Shown here in pieces: positions 1 through 6,947 of a DNA stretch of 6,947 nucleotides; within the stretch, counting starts at the first letter, position 1, and each line of letters begins with the position of its first letter. Source of the DNA: 66-474 sp050738155 (GTDB lineage Bacteria; Pseudomonadota; Gammaproteobacteria; Xanthomonadales; Rhodanobacteraceae). Where the stretch lies: positions 1 to 6,947 of the forward strand of contig JBOHYW010000190.1 of assembly GCA_050738155.1 (NCBI GenBank), written 5' to 3'. The notes under the pieces are model-generated. The model did no database searches. It was not told where the DNA came from and worked only from the letters and a program-made list of their open reading frames with translations. Made by a program: the position numbers and the translations under genes.

Positions 1-14
1 GGCGCGCTAAGGCG

Positions 15-110
15 CGTAGGCCGGTTCAAGGAGCGCAGCGACGGAACCGGCAGATGGTAAGGTCACGATCGCCCTGCCGGCTCCGACCTTCGGTCTTGAG
101 CCGGCCTACG
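15..110. repeat. Inverted pair of GTAGG-headed REP-like palindromes (BIME-like) after the operon
   Basis: Two related units face each other. The left unit (15-52) begins CGTAGGCCGGTTC and folds on itself through an 8-bp perfect stem, GCCGGTTC (20-27) with GAACCGGC (44-51). The right unit (75-110), read on the minus strand, begins CGTAGGCCGGCTC and has its own 8-bp stem, 76-83 with 98-105. Inside the right stem is a GACC/GGTC mini-hairpin with a TTC loop. The outer ten bases of the two units (15-24 and 101-110) are also perfectly complementary, so the pair can fold as two hairpins or one long one. The GTAGG head followed by a palindrome is typical of REP elements mobilised by RAYT (TnpA-REP) transposases. 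Lying 34 bases past the last stop codon, it could protect the 3' end of the mRNA or attenuate transcription. No T-tract follows, so it is not a classical intrinsic terminator. The rest of 1-143 shows nothing else. Confidence 0.75.
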
Positions 111-143
111 GTATAAGGCAGGTGAACAAGGGCGATACTTGCG

Positions 144-443
144 TCACCACGGCGGCGGCACCAGCGGGCGTGCCAGGTAGTCGGTCAATGACAGCCCGAT
201 CATCAGGCACAGCCACAGGAAACCGACCGCCGCGACCAGCCGCAGCACGATGGTGGCGCGGGTCAAGCGCATGTACCAGGCGAGCAGGATCACCGCCATC
301 ACCGCCGAGATCAGTGGTGCGATCAGCGGCCGTATCCAGCCGACCGACATGAACGCCAGCAGGATGTTGACCGCAAGCAAGATCAACAACGCCAGCAGTC
401 CAAGCGCCGGCACCTTGGCTGCCTCGCGCACTTCGCGCCTCAT
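144..443 (-). CDS. ctaF: Cytochrome c oxidase subunit IV (bacterial COX4/CtaF-like small membrane subunit)
   Basis: A 99-residue, highly hydrophobic protein predicted to cross the membrane three times (about residues 12-33, 36-58 and 67-89). It has a basic N-terminus (MRREVREAAK) and a short proline-rich end (PLVPPPW). Size, three-helix layout and position directly after subunit III match the small prokaryotic subunit IV of aa3/caa3 oxidases. That subunit has no redox centre and is thought to stabilise the complex; the LTDYL segment near the end of helix 3 is also common in the family. The ATG at 443 has only a close-set AGGA (449-446, two bases away), so initiation may depend on ribosomes arriving through the repeat-encoded mini-ORFs at 440-480. 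It is the last gene of the operon before the REP pair. Function is assigned from topology and context, because the family is poorly conserved in sequence. Confidence 0.8.
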   Translation of the reverse strand: MRREVREAAKVPALGLLALLILLAVNILLAFMSVGWIRPLIAPLISAVMAVILLAWYMRLTRATIVLRLVAAVGFLWLCLMIGLSLTDYLARPLVPPPW

Positions 444-480
444 GTTCCTGATCTCATCATGTTCCGGGTCTCATCATGTT
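440..480 (-). repeat. 17-bp tandem repeat (2.4 copies) at the subunit III/IV gene junction
   Basis: On the minus strand, 480-464 reads AACATGATGAGACCCGG, 463-447 reads AACATGATGAGATCAGG, and 446-440 starts a third copy, AACATGA. Each copy contains a TGA stop and tandem ATG codons. As 17 is not a multiple of 3, successive copies shift the frame. The first copy supplies the stop of the subunit III gene (476-474). The last partial copy supplies the start of the subunit IV gene (443-441). Between them lie two six-codon frames, MMRPGT (477-457) and MMRSGT (460-440), each joined to its neighbours by an ATGA overlap. The repeat may be a slippage duplication of the gene junction. The mini-ORFs are visible in the sequence; whether they are translated is unknown. 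Confidence 0.85.
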
Positions 481-1168
481 CTGTCCACCAGATAGATCAG
501 CGGAAACAGGAATATCCAGACGATGTCGACCAGGTGCCAATACAGGCCGCCGACCACCAGCGGCGTGCTGTATCGGCAATGGATGGTTCCGCGTCGCACC
601 AGCATCGCCATGACCGCCAGCAACACCGTGCCGATCAGCACGTGCAGGGTGTGGAACAGGGTCAGCGCGTAATACACGAAGAAGAACAATTCCATTTGTT
701 TCGCGAATGGGCCGTGTTGCGCGTAGTCGATGCCGGGCATCAGGTGCTCGTCGTATTCGTGCTTGTACTCGACCCCGTGCAACACGATGAAGGCGACGCC
801 ACACAGCATCGCGAACCCGAGCAGGCCGGTCACCAGGCTGCGGACGTCGTGATGTTGATTGCCGCCTGGCGGTTCGACCTGTTCGATCAGGATTACCGCC
901 CAGGTCACCGCGGCGCTGCTGAACAGCAGGATTGCCGACTCGACCGCGCCGTACAGCAATTCAGTGTGTTTGCTGCCGATCACGAAACCTTGTGGATCGC
1001 GGATACGGCCAATGGTGTAACCGGCGAACAGCACGCCGAAGAACAATATCTCGGTCGCAAGGAATATCCACATGCCGAGTTGCGCGGTTTCGTGCTGCTG
1101 GCCGAGGTCATCGAATTGTTCCTTGGGCTCGCGCGGGGGCGCGTGTTCAAGCTCGGCGGCGCGCGCGT

Positions 1169-1172
<4 letters not shown>
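474..1172 (-). CDS. ctaE: Cytochrome c oxidase subunit III (CtaE/CoxC)
   Basis: A 232-residue integral membrane protein with about five predicted helices (near 33-55, 73-96, 112-132, 162-190 and 207-229). This is the short form of subunit III, lacking the two N-terminal helices of the seven-helix mitochondrial type, as is usual in caa3 oxidases. Family marks include LGMWIFLATEILFFGVLF, with the conserved membrane glutamate at residue 41, the FHTLHVLIG segment (173-181) and the C-terminal YWHLVDIVWIFLFPLIYL. Subunit III binds no metal; in characterised oxidases it stabilises subunit I and influences proton uptake. The ATG at 1172 overlaps the subunit I stop in an ATGA and has a good GAGGAA ribosome binding site at 1186-1181, eight bases away. 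The open frame continues upstream to 1892, but that part lies entirely opposite subunit I codons and has no family similarity. Confidence 0.96.
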
Positions 1173-2807
<1,635 letters not shown>

Positions 2808-2821
<14 letters not shown>

Positions 2822-3785
2822 GGGTGCTCTCCGAGCCGACCGCCGGCGGGTGCGGCGCCGTCTTGGTCGTTGATTTCAAATACGCAATCAGGGCCAGTAC
2901 GTCGCTTTGGCTCAACTGGCCCTGGAAAGAAGGCATGATCGGCGAATAGCCGGCGACCACCTGCGAATCGGGCAGCAGGATCGAGTCGCGGATATAGCGA
3001 TTGTCGGCGACCGCCGTGCTGCCGTCGGACAGATGCACGCGGCGGCCGTAGATGCCGTCGAGGTCGGGTGCGTGCACCGAGGCATTGGCGCCATGGCAAC
3101 CGCTGCAACCGGCGGACCGGAACAGCGCGGCGCCGTGCGCGGCGAGGCTTTCGGGGCCCGCATGCTTGTCAAGCCAGCGCGCATATGCGGCCGGGCGCAT
3201 CACGATGATCTCGCCGTCCATCTTCGAGTGGTCGAGTCCGCAATACTGGTTGCAGAACAGCCGAAAATGCCCGAGTTCCGTGGGCGTGAACCACAATTGG
3301 GTGTAGCGCCCCGGCAGCACGTCTTCCTTCACCCGGAACGCCGGCACCGAGAAACTGTGGATCACGTCCTGCGAGGTCATCACCAGCCGAATTGGTTTGC
3401 CCAGCGGCACGTGCAAGGTGTTGATCTCGCGTTGTCCGCCGGGATGCTGGATCTTCCACATCCACTGTTTGGCGACCACGTAGATGGTTTCGGCGTTGGC
3501 TGGTGGCGTGCGCAGTTGCACGTACAGTACGGCGCTCCACACGAACACGCCGAAGAAGATCGCGAGCGGTATCAACGTCCAGGTCGATTCGATGCCGGTG
3601 CTCTGCTTGTGGCGATCGCTGCGATCAGCGCGGCTGCCGCGCCGGTACTTGACCATGAAGTACACGGCGACCATGAACACCCCGACCGCGACCACCATGC
3701 ACAACACGATCATGAACCAGAACAGCGTGTCGATCCGCGGCGCCATGCTGGATGCTTCGGACAGCAGGTGCAGTTGCGGCTTCAT
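2808..3785 (-). CDS. ctaC: Cytochrome c oxidase subunit II with fused C-terminal cytochrome c domain (caa3 type)
   Basis: A 325-residue subunit that receives electrons and passes them through CuA to subunit I. Two helices anchor it (about 21-46 and 68-90). A periplasmic cupredoxin domain follows, with the QWMW electron-entry motif at 107-110 and CuA residues H143, C178, C182, H186 and M189. A fused monoheme cytochrome c domain follows, with heme-binding CSGCH (227-231) and the probable axial Met at 284 (PIMPSF). The CuA loop reads CNQYCG; the usual pattern is C-x-E-x-C, so the Glu whose side chain reaches the Mg/Mn site is Gln180. The cytochrome domain defines the caa3 type and allows direct electron transfer from Alternative Complex III. 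The ATG at 3785 overlaps the SCO stop (ATGA) and has only a weak ribosome binding site, which suggests translational coupling. Met14 is a less likely alternative start. Confidence 0.97.
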
Positions 3786-4642
3786 GGCGCGTGGTCCGGA
3801 TCTTGTTGACGCAACAGCGCAGACCGGCGTCGTTCGTTGCGCATCAACAGCACGACCAAGCCGATCATCACCAGCACCGTCAGCACGCCGAGCGCCTGCA
3901 TGATGCGATGGATGGTCAGGGTGTAACGGCCGGTCGACAGGTCGTAATGGCAGCACAGCAGCAGCAGGCGGTCGACGATGTTGCCGATCTTGCCGTGCGA
4001 GGCATTGACCGCAGCCAGCCGCACCGTTTGCGCCGGGAACTTCACCCCCATCAGGTACTGCGAAACCTTGCCGCGTGGCGTCAGCAGCACGATGCCGGCA
4101 GCGTGGTCGAACTGGCCATTGCGCTGGTCGTAGAAATAGCGAAAGCCGATCGCGTGCATCAACGCCGCGCTGGCGCGCTTGCTGCCGGTCAGGTATTTCC
4201 AATGCGCGACGTGCGCGGCAGGGTGCGCGTGCTCGTCATCGGCTTGCGCTTTGCTCGCCTCCGCGGGACCTTCGCGCGGGTTGATGCTGACCAGCACCAC
4301 GTTGATCTGCTTGCCGGGTACGAACCCGCTGTGCGCAACCGCGTGGGCGACACCGGTTCGCACGATGCTGCACAAGTTGGGGCAGTCGAAGTATCCCGGC
4401 ACCAGCAACGTCGGCTTGCCGCCGATCGCCTCGCCCAGCGTCAGCGTGCGACCGTGCGCATTGCGAAAATGCAGACCCATCGGCACCTGCGCACCGAGGT
4501 TTTGTTCGAAGCCGACGCGCTTGCGCAGGTCCGGCGGCGCGCGCACCGTGGTGGGCCGAAGCGGCGGGTTGCCAGCCAAGGCCATCGCCGGCGACAGTAT
4601 GGATACCGCGACCGCGAACACGCATCGGTGCAAGGCGTTCAT
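3782..4642 (-). CDS. sco1: SCO1/SenC-family copper chaperone with C-terminal membrane anchor
   Basis: A 286-residue thioredoxin-fold protein probably needed to build the CuA centre of subunit II. A signal peptide or N-terminal anchor is followed by a likely cleavage region near residue 23 (AMALAG). The copper/thiol motif is C87-P-N-L-C91 (CxxxC), and the third copper ligand is H180 in DHAAGIVLL; all three SCO copper ligands are therefore present. Unlike the classic short SCO1, the protein continues with a CCHYDLSTGRYT segment (230-241), a transmembrane helix (about 247-267) and a basic tail. This layout is familiar from SCO proteins encoded next to Alternative Complex III. A histidine-rich loop (H138, H140, H144, H147) lies between the CxxxC and the ligand histidine. 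The ATG at 4642 overlaps the preceding stop (ATGA) and has a strong AAGGGGGAA site at 4658-4650, seven bases away. Confidence 0.95.
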   Translation of the reverse strand: MNALHRCVFAVAVSILSPAMALAGNPPLRPTTVRAPPDLRKRVGFEQNLGAQVPMGLHFRNAHGRTLTLGEAIGGKPTLLVPGYFDCPNLCSIVRTGVAHAVAHSGFVPGKQINVVLVSINPREGPAEASKAQADDEHAHPAAHVAHWKYLTGSKRASAALMHAIGFRYFYDQRNGQFDHAAGIVLLTPRGKVSQYLMGVKFPAQTVRLAAVNASHGKIGNIVDRLLLLCCHYDLSTGRYTLTIHRIMQALGVLTVLVMIGLVVLLMRNERRRSALLRQQDPDHAP

Positions 4643-5025
4643 CGCGGTGTTCCCCCTTGCGTGGACGCCGGTACCGGTTTGGCCGCGTGCTGCTGCGCGT
4701 AAATCCTCATCGCGCGCTGGATGGGAATGCGCGCGTAGGTATGCGAAGCATTCGTCCACGCATAGCTGGAAAGCAGCTTGTGCTTCGCAGCGCGGAACTC
4801 CGCCAGATCGGCCGTCGGGTGCGGCTGCAGCCGCGGCTGCGGTGGAACCCGCGCACGCCGCGCCATCACCTGCGCGTGATGCGGCGCCAGCCAAACGCGC
4901 AGCGCCGCGTAATTGCCGATCACCACGATCACCACGATCAGCGCGAGTATCGCGCCGATTACCAGTACGCGCCGCCATGCAAGCACTGGCGCTGCGTGGC
5001 CGTAGCGGTTGATGTCGTCAGCCAT
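4639..5025 (-). CDS. Small one-helix membrane protein of unknown function found in ACIII-SCO-cox clusters
   Basis: A 128-residue protein. It has a short cytoplasmic N-terminus, one strongly hydrophobic helix (about 19-38) and an extracytoplasmic part of about 90 residues. That part contains PRLQPHPTADLAEFRAAKHKL (about 64-84) followed by LLSSYAWTNASHTYARIPIQRAM (about 84-106). This closely resembles, from memory, small unnamed proteins with an 'LxSYGWVD...RIPIxRAM' pattern encoded between actF and the SCO gene in many bacteria. There are no cysteines or obvious cofactor residues, and several histidines are scattered outside any motif. It overlaps actF by eight bases and the SCO gene by four. 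The ATG at 5025 has GGAG at 5036-5033, seven bases upstream. Position between a complex III module and a CuA assembly factor suggests a role in assembling or joining the two complexes; this is inference. The frame stays open upstream to 5331 but only as a shadow of actF. Confidence 0.88.
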   Translation of the reverse strand: MADDINRYGHAAPVLAWRRVLVIGAILALIVVIVVIGNYAALRVWLAPHHAQVMARRARVPPQPRLQPHPTADLAEFRAAKHKLLSSYAWTNASHTYARIPIQRAMRIYAQQHAAKPVPASTQGGTPR

Positions 5026-6175
5026 GCGCCTGCTCCGTTGGGTTGGTCGACGTGGTGGGCGCCGTGCCGAGCGCCAATGCCGCCGGCAGGCGCACTGCGC
5101 GCAACTGGCCGATGTACACGCACAACCACAACGCGCCGATGCCGAGCGGCGCGCACAGGTCGGTCCAGCGCAGTGCAAAGCCGCCGCTGCGGAAGTTCGG
5201 CACCGCCAGCCACAGCGCGTCACACAGGTTGGCGAACAACAACATCGCCGCGATCGCTGCCAACCACGCGCGGTTGCGTTTCGCCCGCCGTGACAGCAGC
5301 AAGACGAACGGCACCACGAAGCTGAAAGCAATCAGGAACCACGCCAGGTATTCCCAACTGGTCAGGGTGCGCGGGATATACCAGCTCGTTTCATCCGGCA
5401 GGTCGGCAATCCATACCGTCAGGTATTGCATGAAGGCGAGGTACGACCACGCCAGCACGAACATCAGCAACAGGTTGCCGAGGTCGTGCAGCAACTTCGG
5501 GGGATGTGCATCTTCGGATGCCGGCATCGCCATCGCGCACAAGGTCGCCAGCGCGGCCGCGGCCAGCAACCAACCGGTCGCGACCATCATGCCGTACACG
5601 CTCGAGTGCCAATGCGGCGTCAGCGACATCGTCCAGTCGGTCGACGCCAGCAGGGTCAATCCGCCGTACAGGATCAGGCCGGGCGCGGCGATCCGCGGCA
5701 ATACCCGCACGCGGTCGGGATTGCCGACCCAGCGGCCCACCACTGCCATGAACCCGATCCAGATGACGAAGTAGCCGACCGTGCGGATCACGAAAAAAGT
5801 TGGATCGAGATACCAGGTTTGCTTGCGCAGCAAGGCATCGTGGGTCAGTTCACTGGCTTGCGCCCATGGATACAGAACGTGCATGCCGGCCAGCACCGGT
5901 ATCGCCAGCAACGCCATCAACGGCAGCGCGCGCGCTGCGGCCAACAACGCGGGCCGGATGTAATAACCCCACGCGCCACCAGTCAGCACGTGCACCATCA
6001 GCAACGCAAGACTGCCAACGCTCAGGCCCGTGAAGAACAAGAAGGCGAACAGATACGACAACAGCGTTTGTTGCGCGGAAACAAACAATCCCAGCAGCAG
6101 GCACGCGACCAGCGCCAGCACGCCGGTGACCAGCGCGGCCCACTGGGTGCGTTCGCGCGGCAGCCACGGGTTCAT
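5018..6175 (-). CDS. actF: Alternative Complex III membrane subunit ActF (quinol:cytochrome c oxidoreductase)
   Basis: A 385-residue integral membrane protein with about ten predicted helices. ActF is a smaller relative of ActC in the NrfD/PsrC family and forms part of the membrane domain of Alternative Complex III, which oxidises quinol. Characteristic segments are FTGLSVGSLALLMVHVLTGG (48-67), TDWTMSLTPHWHSSVYGMM (179-197), LLHDLGNLLLMFVLAWSYL (228-246) and the following MQYLTVWIADLPDETSWYI (249-267). The best-supported quinol site of ACIII is in ActC, so ActF's own catalytic part is uncertain. The ATG at 6175 overlaps the actE stop (ATGA) and has GGAG at 6186-6183, seven bases upstream. 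A longer frame starting at 6238 would add 21 residues opposite actE sequence, with no hydrophobic or family similarity, so it was not used. Only the short Thr/Pro-rich C-terminal tail (about 370-385) looks unconserved. Confidence 0.95.
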   Translation of the reverse strand: MNPWLPRERTQWAALVTGVLALVACLLLGLFVSAQQTLLSYLFAFLFFTGLSVGSLALLMVHVLTGGAWGYYIRPALLAAARALPLMALLAIPVLAGMHVLYPWAQASELTHDALLRKQTWYLDPTFFVIRTVGYFVIWIGFMAVVGRWVGNPDRVRVLPRIAAPGLILYGGLTLLASTDWTMSLTPHWHSSVYGMMVATGWLLAAAALATLCAMAMPASEDAHPPKLLHDLGNLLLMFVLAWSYLAFMQYLTVWIADLPDETSWYIPRTLTSWEYLAWFLIAFSFVVPFVLLLSRRAKRNRAWLAAIAAMLLFANLCDALWLAVPNFRSGGFALRWTDLCAPLGIGALWLCVYIGQLRAVRLPAALALGTAPTTSTNPTEQAHG

Positions 6176-6945
6176 TGCTGCGCTCCGTGGTTGCGGGCAC
6201 GCGAGGTACAGTGGGGCGTAGGCGCCACCTGCGCGCAATGATCGCGAGCACGCTCGCTCCTGCAGTGACTGGTTGCAGGAGCCTGCGTGCAGGCGACCGA
6301 TGCTTTCAGCGCCTTGAGATCGGCACTGCTCAAATCCGCCACCGGCGTGTGCTGGCTCAATTGCAGGGCGCGGATATACGCGACGATCGCCCAGCGATCA
6401 TGCGGCGAAACGCGCGCGGCATACGGATACATCACCCCGTAACCGTGCGTCATGACCTGATAGAAATGACTGTCCGGCGCGTTGCGCAAACGCGCGGTGT
6501 GATAACTCGGCGGATGCGGAAAGCCGCGCCGCGCAATCATGCCGTCGCCATCGCCGGCGCGGCTGTGGCAAGGCGCGCAGTAGACATTGAACTGCTCGCG
6601 GCCACGCTTCAGCAGCTTCATGGTGATCGGCAGCGGATTGGAATAACCCGGCTCCGCCGCCCGGCCTGCCTGCGCCAGCGATTTGCCTTGTGCGTCCACG
6701 CCGACTGCCGGACCCGCCGGCGGTACCAACGCGGCGCGGTCGTGGCGCCCGCTGCTGGTGCCGGCCAGCGCGCCGGCGGAGTAGGGCACCGTGCCCGGCA
6801 CTTGCGGGCGCGACGAATTGCCGTTCGCAAACAACGTACTTGGTGTCAGCGGTTTGTATTTCGGCTGGTCGTACATTTCGTGCATGCCGCGTTCGCAGCC
6901 GGCGAGGGTCAATGTCAGCAGGCACACGCATAGCCCCATCCCCAC
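6172..6945 (-). CDS. actE: Alternative Complex III monoheme cytochrome c lipoprotein ActE (5' end uncertain at the window edge)
   Basis: A periplasmic, lipid-anchored cytochrome c of at least 255 residues. The lipobox LAGC puts the acylated cysteine at residue 17, counted from a GTG at 6945. The mature N-terminus MYDQPKYKPLTPS with NSSRPQVPGTV (24-53) is characteristic of ActE. Heme c is bound at C123-A-P-C126-H127, and Met172 in HGYGVMYPYA is the likely sixth ligand. ActE probably takes electrons from the ACIII hemes to the oxidase. The signal peptide as seen starts MGMGLCV and lacks the usual positive charges, so the real start may lie upstream, outside the window; the ATG at 6939 is a further option. 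After about residue 215 the protein runs through an inverted REP pair, giving an unusual tail with cysteines at 219, 228, 237 and 246. The stop still overlaps the actF start. Confidence 0.93.
   Translation of the reverse strand: MGMGLCVCLLTLTLAGCERGMHEMYDQPKYKPLTPSTLFANGNSSRPQVPGTVPYSAGALAGTSSGRHDRAALVPPAGPAVGVDAQGKSLAQAGRAAEPGYSNPLPITMKLLKRGREQFNVYCAPCHSRAGDGDGMIARRGFPHPPSYHTARLRNAPDSHFYQVMTHGYGVMYPYAARVSPHDRWAIVAYIRALQLSQHTPVADLSSADLKALKASVACTQAPATSHCRSERARDHCAQVAPTPHCTSRARNHGAQQ
6240..6298. repeat. Inverted pair of TGCAGGAG-headed REP palindromes (BIME) inside the actE coding sequence
   Basis: Two REP units face each other around a nine-base spacer (6265-6273). Unit B, on the plus strand (6274-6298), starts TGCAGGAG and has a perfect hairpin, GCCTGC-GT-GCAGGC (6281-6294), then CGACC. 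Unit A, on the minus strand (6264-6240), starts TGCAGGAG and has GCGAGC-GT-GCTCGC (6257-6244), then GATC. The heads are perfectly complementary to each other (CTCCTGCA 6257-6264 and TGCAGGAG 6274-6281, sharing their outer bases with the stems). The shared head, GT loop and CGAYC end show these are copies of one REP family, like the abundant extragenic palindromes of pseudomonads and Lysobacterales. Such elements normally sit between genes. This one is read through in the actE frame and encodes residues 216-236, with no stop in that frame. It is a different family from the GTAGG-headed pair at 15-110. Confidence 0.88.
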
Positions 6946-6947
6946 CC

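Noticed and set aside
15..110. Rho-independent terminator
   Set aside because: The stems are strong but no run of T follows in the minus-strand direction, and the two-unit structure with GTAGG heads fits a REP pair better.
3080..3120. A separate cytochrome c gene within the subunit II region
   Set aside because: The CSGCH motif is in the same frame as the CuA domain without an intervening stop, so it is the fused domain of a caa3-type subunit II.
2907..3809. A 300-codon plus-strand frame, with similar ones at 459-1205, 3752-4702, 5426-6241 and 6175-6933
   Set aside because: All mirror the codon structure of the minus-strand respiratory genes, have His/Arg/Gln-rich products and show no family similarity.
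6176..6238. A 21-residue longer start for ActF
   Set aside because: It would overlap the actE tail by over 60 bases without a ribosome binding site better than GGAG at 6186-6183, and the added residues do not resemble ActF.
6240..6298. CRISPR-like or integron attachment repeat
   Set aside because: There are only two units, in inverted orientation with a nine-base spacer, and no array, leader or recombinase gene; the head-stem-tail pattern matches REP elements.

Overview
The window holds one compact minus-strand operon for the end of an aerobic respiratory chain. It reads from the right edge to the left: actE (monoheme cytochrome c lipoprotein) - actF (membrane subunit) - a small one-helix protein of unknown role - a SCO-type copper chaperone - cytochrome c oxidase subunits II (with a fused cytochrome c domain), I, III and IV. 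The first two genes are the last two subunits of Alternative Complex III (ACIII, quinol:cytochrome c oxidoreductase). The other ACIII genes (actA-actD in the usual order) are expected just beyond the right edge. The remaining genes encode a caa3-type, A2-family (YS motif in helix VI) heme-copper oxidase and its CuA assembly factor.

The genes should work as one pathway. ACIII oxidises quinol and passes electrons, probably through the ActE heme, to the cytochrome c domain of subunit II. From there they go to CuA, heme a and the heme a3-CuB centre in subunit I, where O2 is reduced. The SCO protein loads or reduces CuA. The genes are packed with ATGA or short overlaps at every junction except subunit III/IV, which implies one transcript with translational coupling. 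No promoter is visible, because the operon begins upstream of the window.

The high GC content and the REP-type palindromes with TGCAGGAG or GTAGG heads suggest a gammaproteobacterium, perhaps of the Lysobacterales (Xanthomonadales) or Rhodanobacteraceae. This placement is an inference of moderate to low confidence.

Three things go beyond a routine respiratory operon. First, an inverted pair of REP elements (6240-6298) lies inside the actE reading frame and encodes part of a cysteine-containing C-terminal tail. Second, a 17-bp tandem repeat between the subunit III and IV genes creates two overlapping six-codon mini-ORFs that link the stop of one gene to the start of the next. Third, two of the residues that normally bind the non-redox Mg/Mn ion at the subunit I/II interface are both replaced (Asp to Gly in subunit I, Glu to Gln in subunit II). 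A second BIME-like inverted pair, from a different REP family, closes the operon at 15-110. No tRNA, rRNA, CRISPR array, insertion sequence or phage gene was seen, and no gene-free stretch exceeds about 145 bases.
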